From contig CM048843.1 in assembly GCA_026545765.1 (NCBI GenBank), positions 5,500,001 to 5,564,000 on the forward strand: a stretch of 64,000 bases of DNA. The letters run 5' to 3'. The first letter of the stretch is position 1. Every line of letters begins with the position of its first letter. The position numbers and the translations under genes were made by a program. The stretch comes from Plantago major (lineage: Eukaryota; Streptophyta; Magnoliopsida; Lamiales; Plantaginaceae). The notes under the pieces are model-generated. The model was not told where the DNA came from. It was given only the letters and a program-made list of their open reading frames with translations, and made no database searches. Below, one piece after another: positions 37,024 through 49,411 of the stretch.

Positions 37024-37950
37024 ACAAAGAAAATTGAAGAATCAGTTCATGTTGTATTCTATGAAGGAAGCAAGAAAACACCTCCTAATGATGAACTCTC
37101 AGAAAGGTTTAAAGAACTAATGTTGAGGGATTCTGAAGAAGAATTCTCAGGAAGGAGAAACATCATTACGGAAAGGGAGGATGACTCTGACGTAGAAAAG
37201 CATGAAGTGCCTAGTAACAACAAGATGACTCACAAACATGATGAAGAATTTCCTATGAAACTTCCAGAAATGGAAACGGAAGATGTTCATCATAAATAAT
37301 CTGGAAATAATCTCTCTGAAAGACATGTTCCAGCTAGCTCAAACACTGAACAAGTGTCAGACATTAATTGCCCTTCTGAGGAGCAAAATGTCTTAGATAC
37401 TGAAAAAGTATCAAATCAAAATCCCAGTGATTCACATTCAAATCATTTGGATATTGATCCTACTAGCACTAAACCTATGATGAGATGGATCAAGGATCAT
37501 CCTGCAAAAGATGTGATTGGACCAATTAATCAAGGTGTTAGGACTAGGAGAGCAATAGCTGAAAATGCTAATTCTCTCTTTGGATGTTTCATCTCAAATA
37601 TTGAACCCAAAAATATAGAAGAAGCATTAGGAGACCAAGATGGATCTACGCAATGCAAGAAGAGTTGGATCAATTTGAGAGAAACAAAGTAAAATTAGTT
37701 CCATTTGGAAGGAATATACGTGATTGGAACTAAATGGGTTTTCTGAAACAAAATGAATGAATACGGTGAAATAACCGAAACAAAGCAAGATTGGTTGCCA
37801 GGATTTACCGGTGAAGGCTTAGATTTTGATGAGTCATATGCAGGTTGCAGATTGGATGCAATAGGACTCTTTCTAGCCTTCTGACTCATAAAGATTTTAA
37901 AGTTTATCGGATGGATGTCAAAAGTGCATTCTTGAGCGGTGAACTTACGG
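37024..37950 (+). repeat. Second copy of a ~0.9-kb integrase-RT tandem duplication
   Basis: It repeats 34497-35311 plus 36916-37023 but without the solo LTR; at 37845 the RT joins directly (tgcagattggatgc). The part 37024-37690 is nearly free of the CAG/CTG changes present in the first copy, making the pair a useful control. It encodes the region between integrase and RT (DRTRRAIAENANSLFGCFI-like). Confidence 0.8.
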
Positions 37951-37999
37951 AAGAAGTTTCGTTGAGCAACCACAGCTTTGAAGTTTTCTCGAGAAAGTA

Positions 38000-39226
38000 G
38001 AATGGTCTATAAACTCTGAGAAGCTGTATGGTGAACAGGCTCGAGCATGGTATGACACTTTGGCCAAATACCTTCTGGAAAGTGGTTTCAAGAAAGGTGA
38101 AGTTGATAAAACTTTATTTACCTTAAACCATGATGGGAAACTACTCTTAGTTCAAGTATATGTTGATGACATCATATTTGGATCTAAGGACAAACAACTT
38201 TGTAATGACTTTGCAAATCTCATGAAAAGTAAGTTTGAGATGAGCATGATGGGAGAAATGAATTATTTTCTAGGATTGCAAGTCAAGCAACTCAATGATG
38301 GAATATTCATTAGTCAAACAAAGTATGCTGAAAGATATGCTCACAAAATTCAATCTTAAGCCTTCTGAAAAGAATGCTAAGATACCTATGAGCATTGGAA
38401 CCAAAATGACCTATACCGAATCAGACAAGAGTGTTGAAGAACATAAGTATAGGAAATTGATAGGTTCACTACTTTACCTCACTACAAGTAGACCTGATAT
38501 TCAATACGCCGTTGGAGTGTGTGCTAGATTTCAGACAAATCCGATGCAAACACACTACAACATTGCTATGAAAATATTAAGGTATGTAAAAGGTACAGTA
38601 GATGTAGGATTGTGGTATCCTAAAGAAAGCGGATTGAGTTTATTTGGGTACTCGAATGGCGATTATCTTTGGATCAACTTGATATGAAAAGCACCTCAGG
38701 AACTTGTCAGTTTCTGGGTACTAGACTTATCTCCTGGTTTAGCAAGAAGCACAACTCAATTGCAACTTCTACCACAGAGGCTGAATATATTGCTGCTGGT
38801 TGTTGTGCAACACAAATTCTGTGGATACAACAACTTAAAGACTATGGACTCATTGAAGAGAAAACTCCCATTTTCTGTGACAACACAAGTGCTATTGCAA
38901 TTACACAGAATCCTAATTTTCATGCCAGAACAAAGCATATTGATGTTAGACATCACTTCATCAGAGACCATGTTGAAAGAGGCAATATAGAGATACTCAA
39001 GATTGTACTGAAGACGACCAACTTGAATATCTTCACTAAGCCACTACAAGAAAGTAGATTCTTAGCCTTAAGACATAGTCTTGGACTAATGGAACTACCT
39101 GAGCGAAGAGTTCAAGAATGCAGAGCGGGCATCCAGAGAAGAGGTATGAGCAGGCATCGAAAAGAGAAAAGAGAAATGGAGCGGGTATCTAGAAGTCGAA
39201 AGGCTAAAGAGCAAAAGGCGACTTAA
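38000..39226 (+). pseudogene. Element C, unit 1 reverse transcriptase and RNase H
   Basis: The polymerase part reads [18 protein letters not shown], then [14 protein letters not shown], the catalytic YVDD box typical of SIRE-like copia. It continues with [19 protein letters not shown], and a frameshift near 38335 leads to [12 protein letters not shown] and [16 protein letters not shown]. RNase H follows with [22 protein letters not shown] and [13 protein letters not shown]. Compared with 47323-48522, the [11 protein letters not shown] segment near 38655 is damaged. It is homologous throughout to unit 2. Confidence 0.85.
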
Positions 39227-39683
39227 GATCTCGAAGCGGGAACTCAGATATCTGAATCACTCTTTAAACGGTGAACACAAAGGAGAATAGTACAACTATC
39301 TGCAGTCAACTACTCTCTTGAAATTCGCATTATTTCTATCTTGATGAAAAACTTGGAAAAATCCTAAGTATAAGGCAGATTTAGATGCAAAGTGTTCTTG
39401 GTCATACACAAGCGTGATTCGGATAGCTAATAGCCAAAATTCATTAAATGGGCACAATTACACTTGTTGATTGTGATCATTCTTTGAAAAGCAATGGTGA
39501 CCCTTGATGAAATTAAGCGATTGATCTATCGGTGGAAATTAATTCACGATAAATAGTGGATTGTAAAATTAAACAAAGCCCACTTTGCATTTAATGTCGA
39601 ACTAGCTTTTGCTCACGCTTTTTGCAAATCACGAATCGTACACGAAATCAATTTGTATGTATTTGTATGTTGAGATTCTATTG

Positions 39684-39696
39684 CTATATATATAGG
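39684..39696 (+). promoter_or_regulatory. TATA-like box upstream of accessory gene, unit 1
   Basis: The sequence gctatatatatagg lies 195 bases before the accessory start codon. The same motif occurs at about 49211 (unit 2) and at 58783-58798 on the minus strand (element A) at a similar distance, suggesting a separate promoter for this gene. Confidence 0.45.
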
Positions 39697-39879
39697 ATTT
39701 TGGCAAAAGAAATCACTTTACTTTAATCCAAAATTCGACTTGCACAAAATAGCAAAACCTTCTCTTGATTCTCTGCAAATCTTCTACAATCTCTACAAAT
39801 CAAGATTAAGTTTTTCTGCAAAGAATTACTAAATCAAATCTCTTTCAAACACCAATCCAAATCTACACTATATAAAAAG

Positions 39880-42044
39880 ATGGCCCCAAAGAATTCTTCT
39901 ACACTGAAATCTCAATCCTCCACCGGATGCTTTGAAAAGCAAGCACGAGTTGGTTATTGTGAACAACCATTTGGTAGGAGATTTTAATCGACCATTGGAC
40001 TTCAAATCACAGAATGATTTGGGGTGGTGCCATGGTTGAGAATACTGGCGCTGCAATTGAAAACCAAACCGTGAAGCGATTCTTGACATGCTTGAAAAGG
40101 CACAAATCGAGGGTTTTCTATCACGCCAAGTGGAATCTCATCACTCGATGTGTTGGAATTCTACAACAACTCGGATAATTTCTGTGTTTACGAAACCTTT
40201 GCAATAGTGTCTGTCAAAACCTCGATCGAGAAAGGAAATCATACGGACTTAACGACTTTACATAAGTTGTTTGAGTTTCAAAATCTTGGAAAGGATTTTG
40301 AAATAAACACCAAGGACGATGATCTCCTTGAAGGTGTTAAAGAACTGTACAGTGACGTGTGTGATCTTGAAAAATCAGATACACCCACTGAGTTCAAGCT
40401 TCGACATCCGAACCGGACATCGGCGGTTCATTGGGATGTATTGCTTGCATTCTTCACGAGATGCTTTGATGGTCTACAAGGAGGTCTTGACCGGATAAGC
40501 GAAGCGATGGATCATGATGTTCTTCTGAATCAACAAGAAAAAGCAATTTGGAAAACCCTTTAAGCGGGAAAGTATGCCTTCATGAAGTTTGTGAAGAAGA
40601 TTCAAGGCTTGAGCCTAAAATCGTAAAGGACTAAGCTGAGCGAAGGCCACGATGGGCTATAGTGCGAAGATATGCTACTTGCTAGAGAAGCTTGGCATTG
40701 AGCTCGGAGAGGCGGTGAAATAATGCGGTAACCTACTCTACAAATATGAGTAAACAAACTTGTTCAAAAGGTTCTTGGGTCTCGAGAAAGGTTCTAAGCG
40801 AAAGTGCGAAAAGGTATCGAAGAAAAGGTTGCGACCAAGAAGCCGGAACTTGAAAGAAGTCTGGCAAATCGGAAGACATACCCATTGAGGTTGTCGATTC
40901 TCGATATCTGCGGGCATTGCGATGGGCGATAAAAGCGGATGAACTCATCAATGCTGCAAAGAGTTATCAACTCTTGAACAAGTAGACTCGAGAGAAAGTG
41001 CTTTCGAAATGTGAAGACTATTGCGAGCTGGCGATGAACTCATAAATCTTGCCAAAAGTGGTGAAAAACCAAGCCCTATCTGCGAAACCGCGGGAGTAAT
41101 GGACCAATCAGTTCTAATGAGAGCTCGGCGATGAAGATGAGAAGCTAGTCTCTCAAGTCCTAGAAAGAACAAAAAGGCTAATTCTTGAAATAGTGGCTGG
41201 TGAAAAGGTTCGAAGAAGAACCTACACCTCGGGTTCTTGAACAAGCACTATAGCAAAGGTTGTTGGTGCAAACACATCATCGAGGAGCGTTTCTTACGCA
41301 CAACTTCAAAAAGCCACGATGAGTGGTATTTTAGTCTTTGGCGGATCTTGATGGAAGCACATCTAAAAATGCGGAAGAACACTCTCTTGACCAATCTTAC
41401 GCTTCGAGACAACACAACCACAACCTATAGCCAAGTGGTTGATGAGATGGTAAATGAACTCCATTTTGAATTACCGGCAATGCGTTATCTTTGAAGAAAA
41501 TCTGCAAAGGCGGGTTCCCCAACTCGATGAGAGGATCAAGCGAGACATCTACTCGGAATGATCAACCGGGGAGCAAGCGGGTTGCACACTTAGGAAAGGT
41601 GTGAAGTACACGAAACTTCAAACAAAGAAGTGTTACTAGAACAAGAAGACCAAAGTATAGAAGGGTCACGAGTTTCGAGACAATCGACTGACATGGATCG
41701 GTGTGAATGGTTTAACTCTCATCTTGTGAAACTTTATGCTTATATATATCTTGTTACTTATAAAATTTCTTTGTTACAGGCTGAGTTAGAAACACAGAAA
41801 CAAGAGGAAGATGGGAAGCTTGCCTCGAAGCGAAGGAGGTTCCCCTGACCTCACCTCTTAAGAAATGAGCACATGCCACGGTGATAAATTGATTCTTAAG
41901 ATAACACTTTTCGATCATATGTTCATGTGCTTAAAGTAAATATTTCTAACGAGCTCCAATGAGAAGAGGAAGATAAAGGCGAAATGCGGAAAAGGACCGA
42001 AACCAACAAGGTTTACGAAGAACACATCATTGAGCCTTCCCATG

Positions 42045-42120
<76 letters not shown>

Positions 42121-45100
42121 TCTTCACCTTGGGTTATCTTAAACTTCTTCTAAATTACTCAATACTTTCTACTCACGGGCTCACTCGAGTAGAAGTGCAA
42201 GGACGAGTTGCGACATCCCCACCTATGGAAATTGATGAGGCATCAAGGCCTTCATCACAAAAAGATTCGATGTTGCACAAGTCTCACGAGAGCAATGTCT
42301 GAGCCTCACATGGAGGTAATTGACCTCTCAGATATCTGATTTGTCACTTAAAGTTTTCTTGATAAAATTTCCTAAGTATTGTGATAATTTTAATTCTCAG
42401 GTTCAAGAAAGAAAGGTTGATGAGGACCAGACTTCCAAGTCTCCACCTCCTGACAAGATATCTGAGACACCAATTGTCTCGATGGCACAAATCTGAGCAC
42501 AGAAGTACTTACTCTCGGGTTCGAACTTAACTACACTTCTACTCGGATATCTATAAAGTTTTGAAGCTCACTCAAAACTCTTTCTTTCGAGCTCAAACAA
42601 GTGCAAGCGGGCTCCCAATGATGAGAAAGGGACTACTTCCCTTCTTCAAAGCTCAAACCACTAAAGCATATTCAATGCTTCAAGAAATGGCAAAGGTTAA
42701 GGTGCTCATCTCTCTGAAATATTGAGAATCACAGATCAACCAACAGGAGCACGAGCTCTTGACTTGGAGACATATATCCATGCAATGTTCCCCAGAGCAA
42801 TTACCGATTCGACTTTATTGCATAAGGATTTCTCCGGAGAAGTGGCGCCTGATTTGATACAAGCTTTTGAACAGGCAGATGGTCAGACAAGATTACAGAT
42901 GGCATTCAAGCCAGTTCTACCCCAGACTCTGCAATTTATACCTTCTAAACAAGAAGAGGTTAATGGGCAGAAGATCACTATTCCTGAAGTGATCAATCTT
43001 GTATCTGAAGATGATGAGGAGGAAGAGATAAACGAAAATGACTTCGATGAACCTCCAGATCATCACCAAAAGGATGACCACAGACAACAAGGATGATGAT
43101 GATGCCCTGCACGAGTCGGAGGAATTTCACAAAGAAATCATGCCTCAATGGCGACAAGCTGAGAGGAAAGCGAAATCTCCGTCTCCATCTCCTCAAATCG
43201 ACTCATCCATCTTCCCAACAAAAGGTTATCTTGAACAAGTAGTTGAGGATTAGAAATCACTCATAAATTGTTGAATACTCGATCGAGCGCTCAACTCGGA
43301 CAATTGTTGGAAGAAGAACAACTCCATCTTCAAGCTGGAAGACCGGATAGCTAAATCCAAAACAAGCACGACTTGACTACAAGATCAATATCTGCGAGAT
43401 GATTGCTTACTACGAGGTTAAAGAGCTACGAGGATCTTGTAAATGCCATCACCAAAGAACTCGATCTTGAAGAAGTATCGAAATTAAGCATGATGCTAAG
43501 TGCATCATCTTCAAAGAAGTACCATCCTCTTCCCAAAGGAAGAAACCAATCTGAGATGGTTCTTTGGACTTGACCTGATCGATGAGAATGTCGAGAGGAT
43601 GAAGATCCTTTGGGTGATTACTCGGATGATGAAGAAGACAAGACTTTGGCGAGAACATGCAATGAACATCTAACTGTTTCACACTTGAAAAGAAGCGGTT
43701 GCTCTGAAACTTTCAATAAGCGCGAATGTCCACTCCATGAATACATGAGCAGATGCAAGTTCTAGCTCATCGAAAAGGAGATGTCTTCACATAACAAGGA
43801 AGTAATTGCCTCGTCCCCTACGAAATGAAAAGTTCATGAGCTCGTGACTCGAGAACAACTAGCATAGTCATTGCTCAAAAGATGCAGGAATGATAAGGGA
43901 CGATGATGCGTCTTTTTGAAAAAAGCTTTCAAGAGGCAAGTTACTTCTTTGGAAGCGGATGCCATCCTAGGCCCATTGGCGAGCTCAGCGATAAGGACAA
44001 TGGACTTATCAAGCAAAATCGAGCTCAAAGCCGAACTTGAAGTTGGTCACTTGCTACAATTATTTACAAGGGCATTTTAACTCTCTCAGATTCTTTTATG
44101 AGGTAGTCGATGACAATGACTAAGGGAAAGAGTGTACAAATCTGGACCTCAAAGTCGGGGAATGGGAAGAAGGAGAAGAAAACAAGAAGAAATGCGGAGC
44201 TAGTGTGGCTCGAGAGGAAGAAGAAACATGAAAACTTCCCGCCACCACTCGAATCAAGAACCCTCCTCAAGCGAGCTACTTTGCAAATAGTAGCTGCTTC
44301 CCGAAACCTCTTGAAGGAACTACAATGATAACAAGGGCCATGCACGAAACCTCCAAAAGTACCAAGGCTCGAGGAAGACAAGTTAAAGGATTGATGAATC
44401 TTACGAAGAAGAAGAAGAAGGTAAAATCAAGTCCTTGGGCAATGAAGAAAGGCGTAAAACTCTCACAAGATCTAATCTTGATGATGATGAGAAGCGATGA
44501 AGATGAAGCTCCTCTTCACGGAAAAGGAAATTTGAAAGCCTAAGGCCCATAGTGCAAAGCCCTAGCGACTAAAACACCCTGGAAATACCAAGTCTATCCG
44601 GTGGTTCTTGACAACAAACCGAAGAGAATTGAGACATAGAAGGACCCGAATGAGAAAGCGACAAAGTCGACTTCCACTCGGTAGAAGAAGCGAAATAGAG
44701 TATGTGAAGAATGACAATGATTCCTCTGTCTCTGGTGCATCAATCGGAAAAATGGCTATTGGATTACGGAACTTAAGCATCTCTTGGTAAATTCAAGATT
44801 TCAGAACCGATCCATAAACAACTTATGGCATGGAGAAAAGATAAGCCAACCTTGATCAACACCAATCACATTAAAGCTGGTTGGATTTTGAAGTTGTCGA
44901 GAGGCTGAAGCCATGAGAAAGGACCTCTCGATGAATGTCCATATGGAAAGCGGATGATGTGCACATTGCGAATATCACGGAGCAGCACAAGGCGAAGACC
45001 TTGTGGAACCCTATGAGTCGTTCTATCTAACAGAAGATCAATACAAGGGTGACATCAGATATCTGAGGATTATCTACGAATACTTCAAGCTTTCAGATAT

Positions 45101-45300
45101 CAGAATAGAGCATGCCTGGAAGTGGGGAAAGTATCTGTGGGTCAAACATTTGTCAAGAAAAATCCTACTAAAACCTACAAAGAGGTCTGTGGATTTGCCA
45201 GAGACACTGAGATGCTCGTCAGAACACTTCTCTATGATTATTCTGATGACATCCAAAGGTTTGGAGATAGGAAATTTGCAGACTGATCCATAGAACAACT
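39880..45300 (+). pseudogene. Accessory gene, element C unit 1
   Basis: It starts MAPKNSS. The N-terminal region (FYNNSDNF, LHKLFEFQNLGKDFEINTKDDD, VHWDVLLAFFTRCFDGLQGGLD; 40150-40560) resembles the putative plant transposon protein domain (Transposase_32-like). The basic/acidic middle is badly broken. A short intron is visible near 41726-41779. The intron at 42316-42400 ends ctcag before VQERKVDEDQ. The block RALDLETYIHAMFP is at 42740, an acidic run at 43010, and the C-terminal domain (YESFYLTEDQYKGDI, AWKWGKYLWVK) is at 45010-45150. Most frame breaks coincide with lost CAG/CTG. The function is unknown; an env-like or structural role for the element is speculation. Confidence 0.65.
42048..42117. 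repeat. (TA)n microsatellite inside an accessory-gene intron
   Basis: About 70 bases of alternating ta lie directly after gaag, the position of the intron donor (gaag|gtatata) in element A at about 31786. The sister copy in unit 2 (51537) has no expansion. Confidence 0.9.
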
Positions 45301-45660
45301 ATTGAAGACTTGAAGAGTTGAAGACTTGAAGACTAGTTTATTAGGATGTTTACTTGGAGCTTGGTTACTCCTGTTGTCCTAATTTACTATGTAGTTTTTA
45401 TTGTATTTTTGCTGACTGAGCTAAACTTGTTTCATGTATTTAAGTTATCTGTAATCTTTCATTGTAACTTATCTGATGAACTTACTCTCAGATAGTATTC
45501 TATAAAAGATAACTTGTCAGTAAAGATCACACCTTGTGATTTGGTTGATGTTTACTTTCTGCACTTAATTGAATGAATTGAAAAATCTTAAGAAATGATT
45601 AAGTGTTGGATTGTTCACTCATCCAGATTTGTAATAGGTCAGATAGTCATTGTTGACTGA

Positions 45661-45677
45661 TCAAAAAGGGGGAAATT
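45661..45677 (+). promoter_or_regulatory. Polypurine tract, element C unit 1
   Basis: The run aaaaagggggaaatt ends directly at the LTR start TGTTAGG at 45678, the plus-strand primer site. Confidence 0.85.
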
Positions 45678-47318
45678 TGTTAGGAAATTTTGTTAGATAT
45701 TTTGTTAGAAATATCTGTTTAGATTTTGATCAGCAACATGATGACTTATCTTAGTCTCAGAAAGGTGATTAGTACTCTTGGTTCACTTGAACATTGTAAA
45801 AGAGGAAACCCACTAAGTATGATAGTCTAGCTAATCTTGTATAGGATGTTAGGTCTCAAAATGTCATTTTTATTTTATGAAGAGAAGACCAAGAAGACAT
45901 CCAAGCAGAACAAGTTCAACATTGAAGAAGCGCACAAGATTTGAAATAGTTTTGCGAATACCTTGGCGATTTCTTGAAGGCGAATGATTGCTAAATAAAT
46001 CATGTCACAAGAGATATCTGAGAAGTCGAGAGGTCCATCTGGAAAACAAGGAAAGTATCCTGAATATCTAGACTCAGATACCTTGTGCTTTAAACCACAT
46101 TTCTGAAAAAGAAATATATTGCAAACAAAGTTGTTTCAATAAATGTGGTATCTGAAGTTAAAGATAAGGACGTGCTAAAACTCATAGAAAACTGATTAAG
46201 TTAAGTCTCTGATACAAAGCATAGTTCCGTTGGCACTACAGGACAAAAGTATAGTACAATGCATTAAATGCACGGACAGAGATGTCTGAACAAAAGCAAC
46301 GGTAGCTTTTGAAGAAGAAGACAAACCTGCTACAGTACTATACACAGATATCAATAGTTTGAATTTGATTTAAGCCTAACGGATACTATTCAACGGCATT
46401 CAAATTCATCTATAAATATCAACACTTAGACTGCTTGAGAAGACACGCTGGACACAACCTGAAGAACTTACACTGAACACATATCTCGCTATCTAAAGCA
46501 AATTACTTATCCTCAAAGATTTCTGTTGCGACCAAAGCTCTTGATCTTGAGTAACACTGAAGTTCTAAGTGTCCTGATCCTAAACAAGCACTGCTATCTG
46601 TGAAAGAGTTGAATTGAAAGATCAAGTATGTGAGATTCATTCTCTTGAACATTTATCTAAGACTTGGGTCAGTAAAAAGAACAAGATACCACACATTGAA
46701 AAGTGTATTAAGTATACTTGATTCACAGAGCTATCTGATTAAATGAAAAGTTAACAAAGAAGCTCATCTGACAACTCAAACCAAAACCAACACCATCACT
46801 GGCGTGGAGTACAGGAAGTACTTAGTTTGAGAAACTAAGGAATAACTCCAAGGTTATTGAGCATAGGAAGTACTTAGCTTGGGAAGCTAGGGAATAGCTC
46901 AAAAAGGTTTCTGAGTACAGGAAGTACTTGGCTGTGAAAGCCGGGGAACAACTCAGGGGGAACATTTGGTTGGGAACCATTTGTTTAAGGAATCTTAGAA
47001 TAGGATTTTTGTAAGGTGACCTCAATTATCTATTCTAGTGAATTCTAGGTCTTTGGAAGACCGAAGTGGATTAGTTGGAGGATTACGCCACCTCCAGATA
47101 CCACTATACTTGCTGTGTTATTTACTTTTCTGTACCTACATTTCAGCAACACACACACACTTTAGCATTTACACTTATCTATCTTAAGTCTTCCGCGCTC
47201 TGAATCGAAGTATCAGATATCTACACAGATATCTGAGAAATAGTTTTTATCGACAAACGTTTTAAAAGATTATTCACCCCCCCTCTAGTCTTTTACTTTG
47301 CCGTTATCTGGACCAACA
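45678..47318 (+). repeat. Middle LTR of element C, shared by units 1 and 2
   Basis: It is 1641 bases from TGTTAGG to CCAACA. It is not followed by a primer-binding site and gag but by cagattggatg, the same RT junction that follows the solo LTR at 36915. Relative to the LTRs at 35312 and 55111 it is fairly clean, with lost CAG sites mainly between 45900 and 45990. Confidence 0.88.
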
Positions 47319-48522
47319 CAGATTGGATGAAATAAGACTCTTTCTAGCCTTTGCAGCTCATAAAGATTTTAAAGTTTATCAGATGGATGTCAAAAGTGCA
47401 TTCTTGAACGGTGAACTTGCAGAAGAAGTTTATGTTGAGCAACCACCTGGCTTTGAAGTTTCCTCAGAAAGTAGAATGGTCTATAAACTACAGAAAGCTC
47501 TGTATGGACTGAAACAGGCTCCAAGAGCATGGTATGACACTTTGGCCAAATACCTTCTGGAAAGTGGTTTCAAGAAAGGTGAAGTTGATAAAACTTTATT
47601 TACCTTAAATCATGATGGGAAACTACTCTTAGTTCAAGTATATGTTGATGACATCATATTTGGATCAAAGGACAAGCAACTTTGTAATGACTTTGCAAAT
47701 CTCATGAAAAGTAAGTTTGAGATGAGCATGATGGGAGAAATGAATTATTTTCTAGGATTGCAAGTCAAGCAACTCAATGATGGAATATTCATTAGTCAAA
47801 CAAAGTATGCAAAAGATATGCTCACAAAATTCAATCTTAAGCCTTCTGAAAAGAATGCTAAGATACCTATGAGCATTGGAACCAAAATGACCTATACTGA
47901 ATCAGATAAGAGTGTTGAAGAACATAAGTATAGGAAATTGATAGGTTCACTACTTTACCTCACTGCAAGTAGACCTGATATTCAATACGCCGTTGGAGTG
48001 TGTGCTAGATTTCAGACAAATCCGATGCAAACACACTACAACATTGCTATGAAAATATTAAGGTATGTAAAAGGTACAGTAGATGTAGGATTGTGGTATC
48101 CTAAAGAAAGCGGATTGAGTTTAGCTAGGTACTCAGACCCTGATTATGCTGGATCACTGCTTGATAGGAAAAGCACCTCAGGAACTTGTCAGTTTCTGGG
48201 TACTAGACTTATCTCGTGGTTTAGCAAGAAGCAAAACTCAATTGCAACTTCTACCACAGAGGCTGAATATATTGATGCTGGTTGTTATGCAACACAAATT
48301 CTGTGGATACAACAACAACTTAAAGACTATGGACTCGATGAGAAGAAAACTCCCATTTTCTGTGACAACACAAGTGCTATTGCGATTACACAGAATCCTA
48401 AATTTCATGCCAGAACAAAGCATATTGATGTTAGACATCACTTCGCCGAGACCATGTTGAAAAGGCAATATAGAGATACTCAAGATTGTACTTTGAAGAC
48501 CAACTTGCGATATCTTCACTAA
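47319..48522 (+). pseudogene. Element C unit 2 RT and RNase H, 5'-truncated but otherwise long and open
   Basis: An open frame of 399 codons runs from the LTR junction ([16 protein letters not shown]) through [68 protein letters not shown] and [16 protein letters not shown]. It continues to [30 protein letters not shown] and [13 protein letters not shown], and ends early by a frameshift at ~48445. The RT N-terminus is absent because the middle LTR abuts it. It is the best-preserved pol segment in the nest and places the family with SIRE/Maximus-type copia by resemblance; a tree would be needed to confirm that. Confidence 0.88.
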
Positions 48523-48599
48523 GCCACTACAAGAAAGTAGATTCTTAGCCTTAAGACATAGTCTTGGACTAATGAAACTACCGATGGTGAAAAAGTTCG

Positions 48600-48720
48600 A
48601 GAATGCAGAGCAGGCATTCAGAGAAAAGGTAACTGGAACGGGCATCCAGAGAAGAGGTATCTGGAACAGGCATCCAGAGAAGAGAAAAGAGGAATCTGGA
48701 ACGGGTATCCAGAAGTCAAA
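48600..48720 (+). repeat. Short tandem repeats downstream of RNase H
   Basis: Repeats of about 27-34 bases built on tctggaac-gg-catccagagaagag follow the pol end. Related but damaged copies are at 39120-39200, and on the minus strand at about 59340-59540. Confidence 0.7.
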
Positions 48721-49411
48721 AAGGCTAAAGAGCAAAAGGACAGCTTAAGATCTCTGAGATGGGAACTCAGATATCTGAATCACTCTATAAACGGGGAACA
48801 CAAAGGAGAATAGTACAACTATCAGCAGTCAACTACTCTCTTGAAATTCGCATTATTTCTATCTTGATGAAAACTTGAAAAAAAAAATCCTAAGTATAAG
48901 ACAGATTCAGATGCAAACAGTGTTCTTGGTCATACAAAAACGTGATTCAGATAGCTAATAGCCAAAATTCATTAAATGGGCACAATTAGACTTGTTGATT
49001 GTGATCATTCTTTGAAAAAACAATGGTGACCCTTGATGAAATTAAGCGTTTGATCTATCTGGTGGAAATTAATTCCACGATAAATAGTGGGTTTAAAAAT
49101 TCGACAAAGCCCACTTTGCATTTAATGCCGAACTAGCTTTGCTCACGCTTTTGCAAATCAGAATCGTACAAAAAATCAATTTGTATGTATTTGTCTGTTG
49201 AGATTCTATTGCTATATATATAGGATTTTGGCAAAAGAAATCACTTTCGCCTAATCCAAAATTCCGATTTACACAAAAATAGCAAAACCTCTCTTGATTC
49301 TCTGCAAACCTTCTACAATCTCTGCAAATCAAGATTAAGTTTTTCTGCAAAGAATTACTGAATCAAATCTCTTTCAAACACCAATCCAAATTCCCTACAC
49401 TATATAAAGAG

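Noticed and set aside
33200..45000. Ancient decay as the cause of the many frameshifts
   Set aside because: Sister copies with nearly identical third positions and LTRs are clean, and changes cluster at CAG/CTG rather than being spread or C-to-T, so age alone does not fit.
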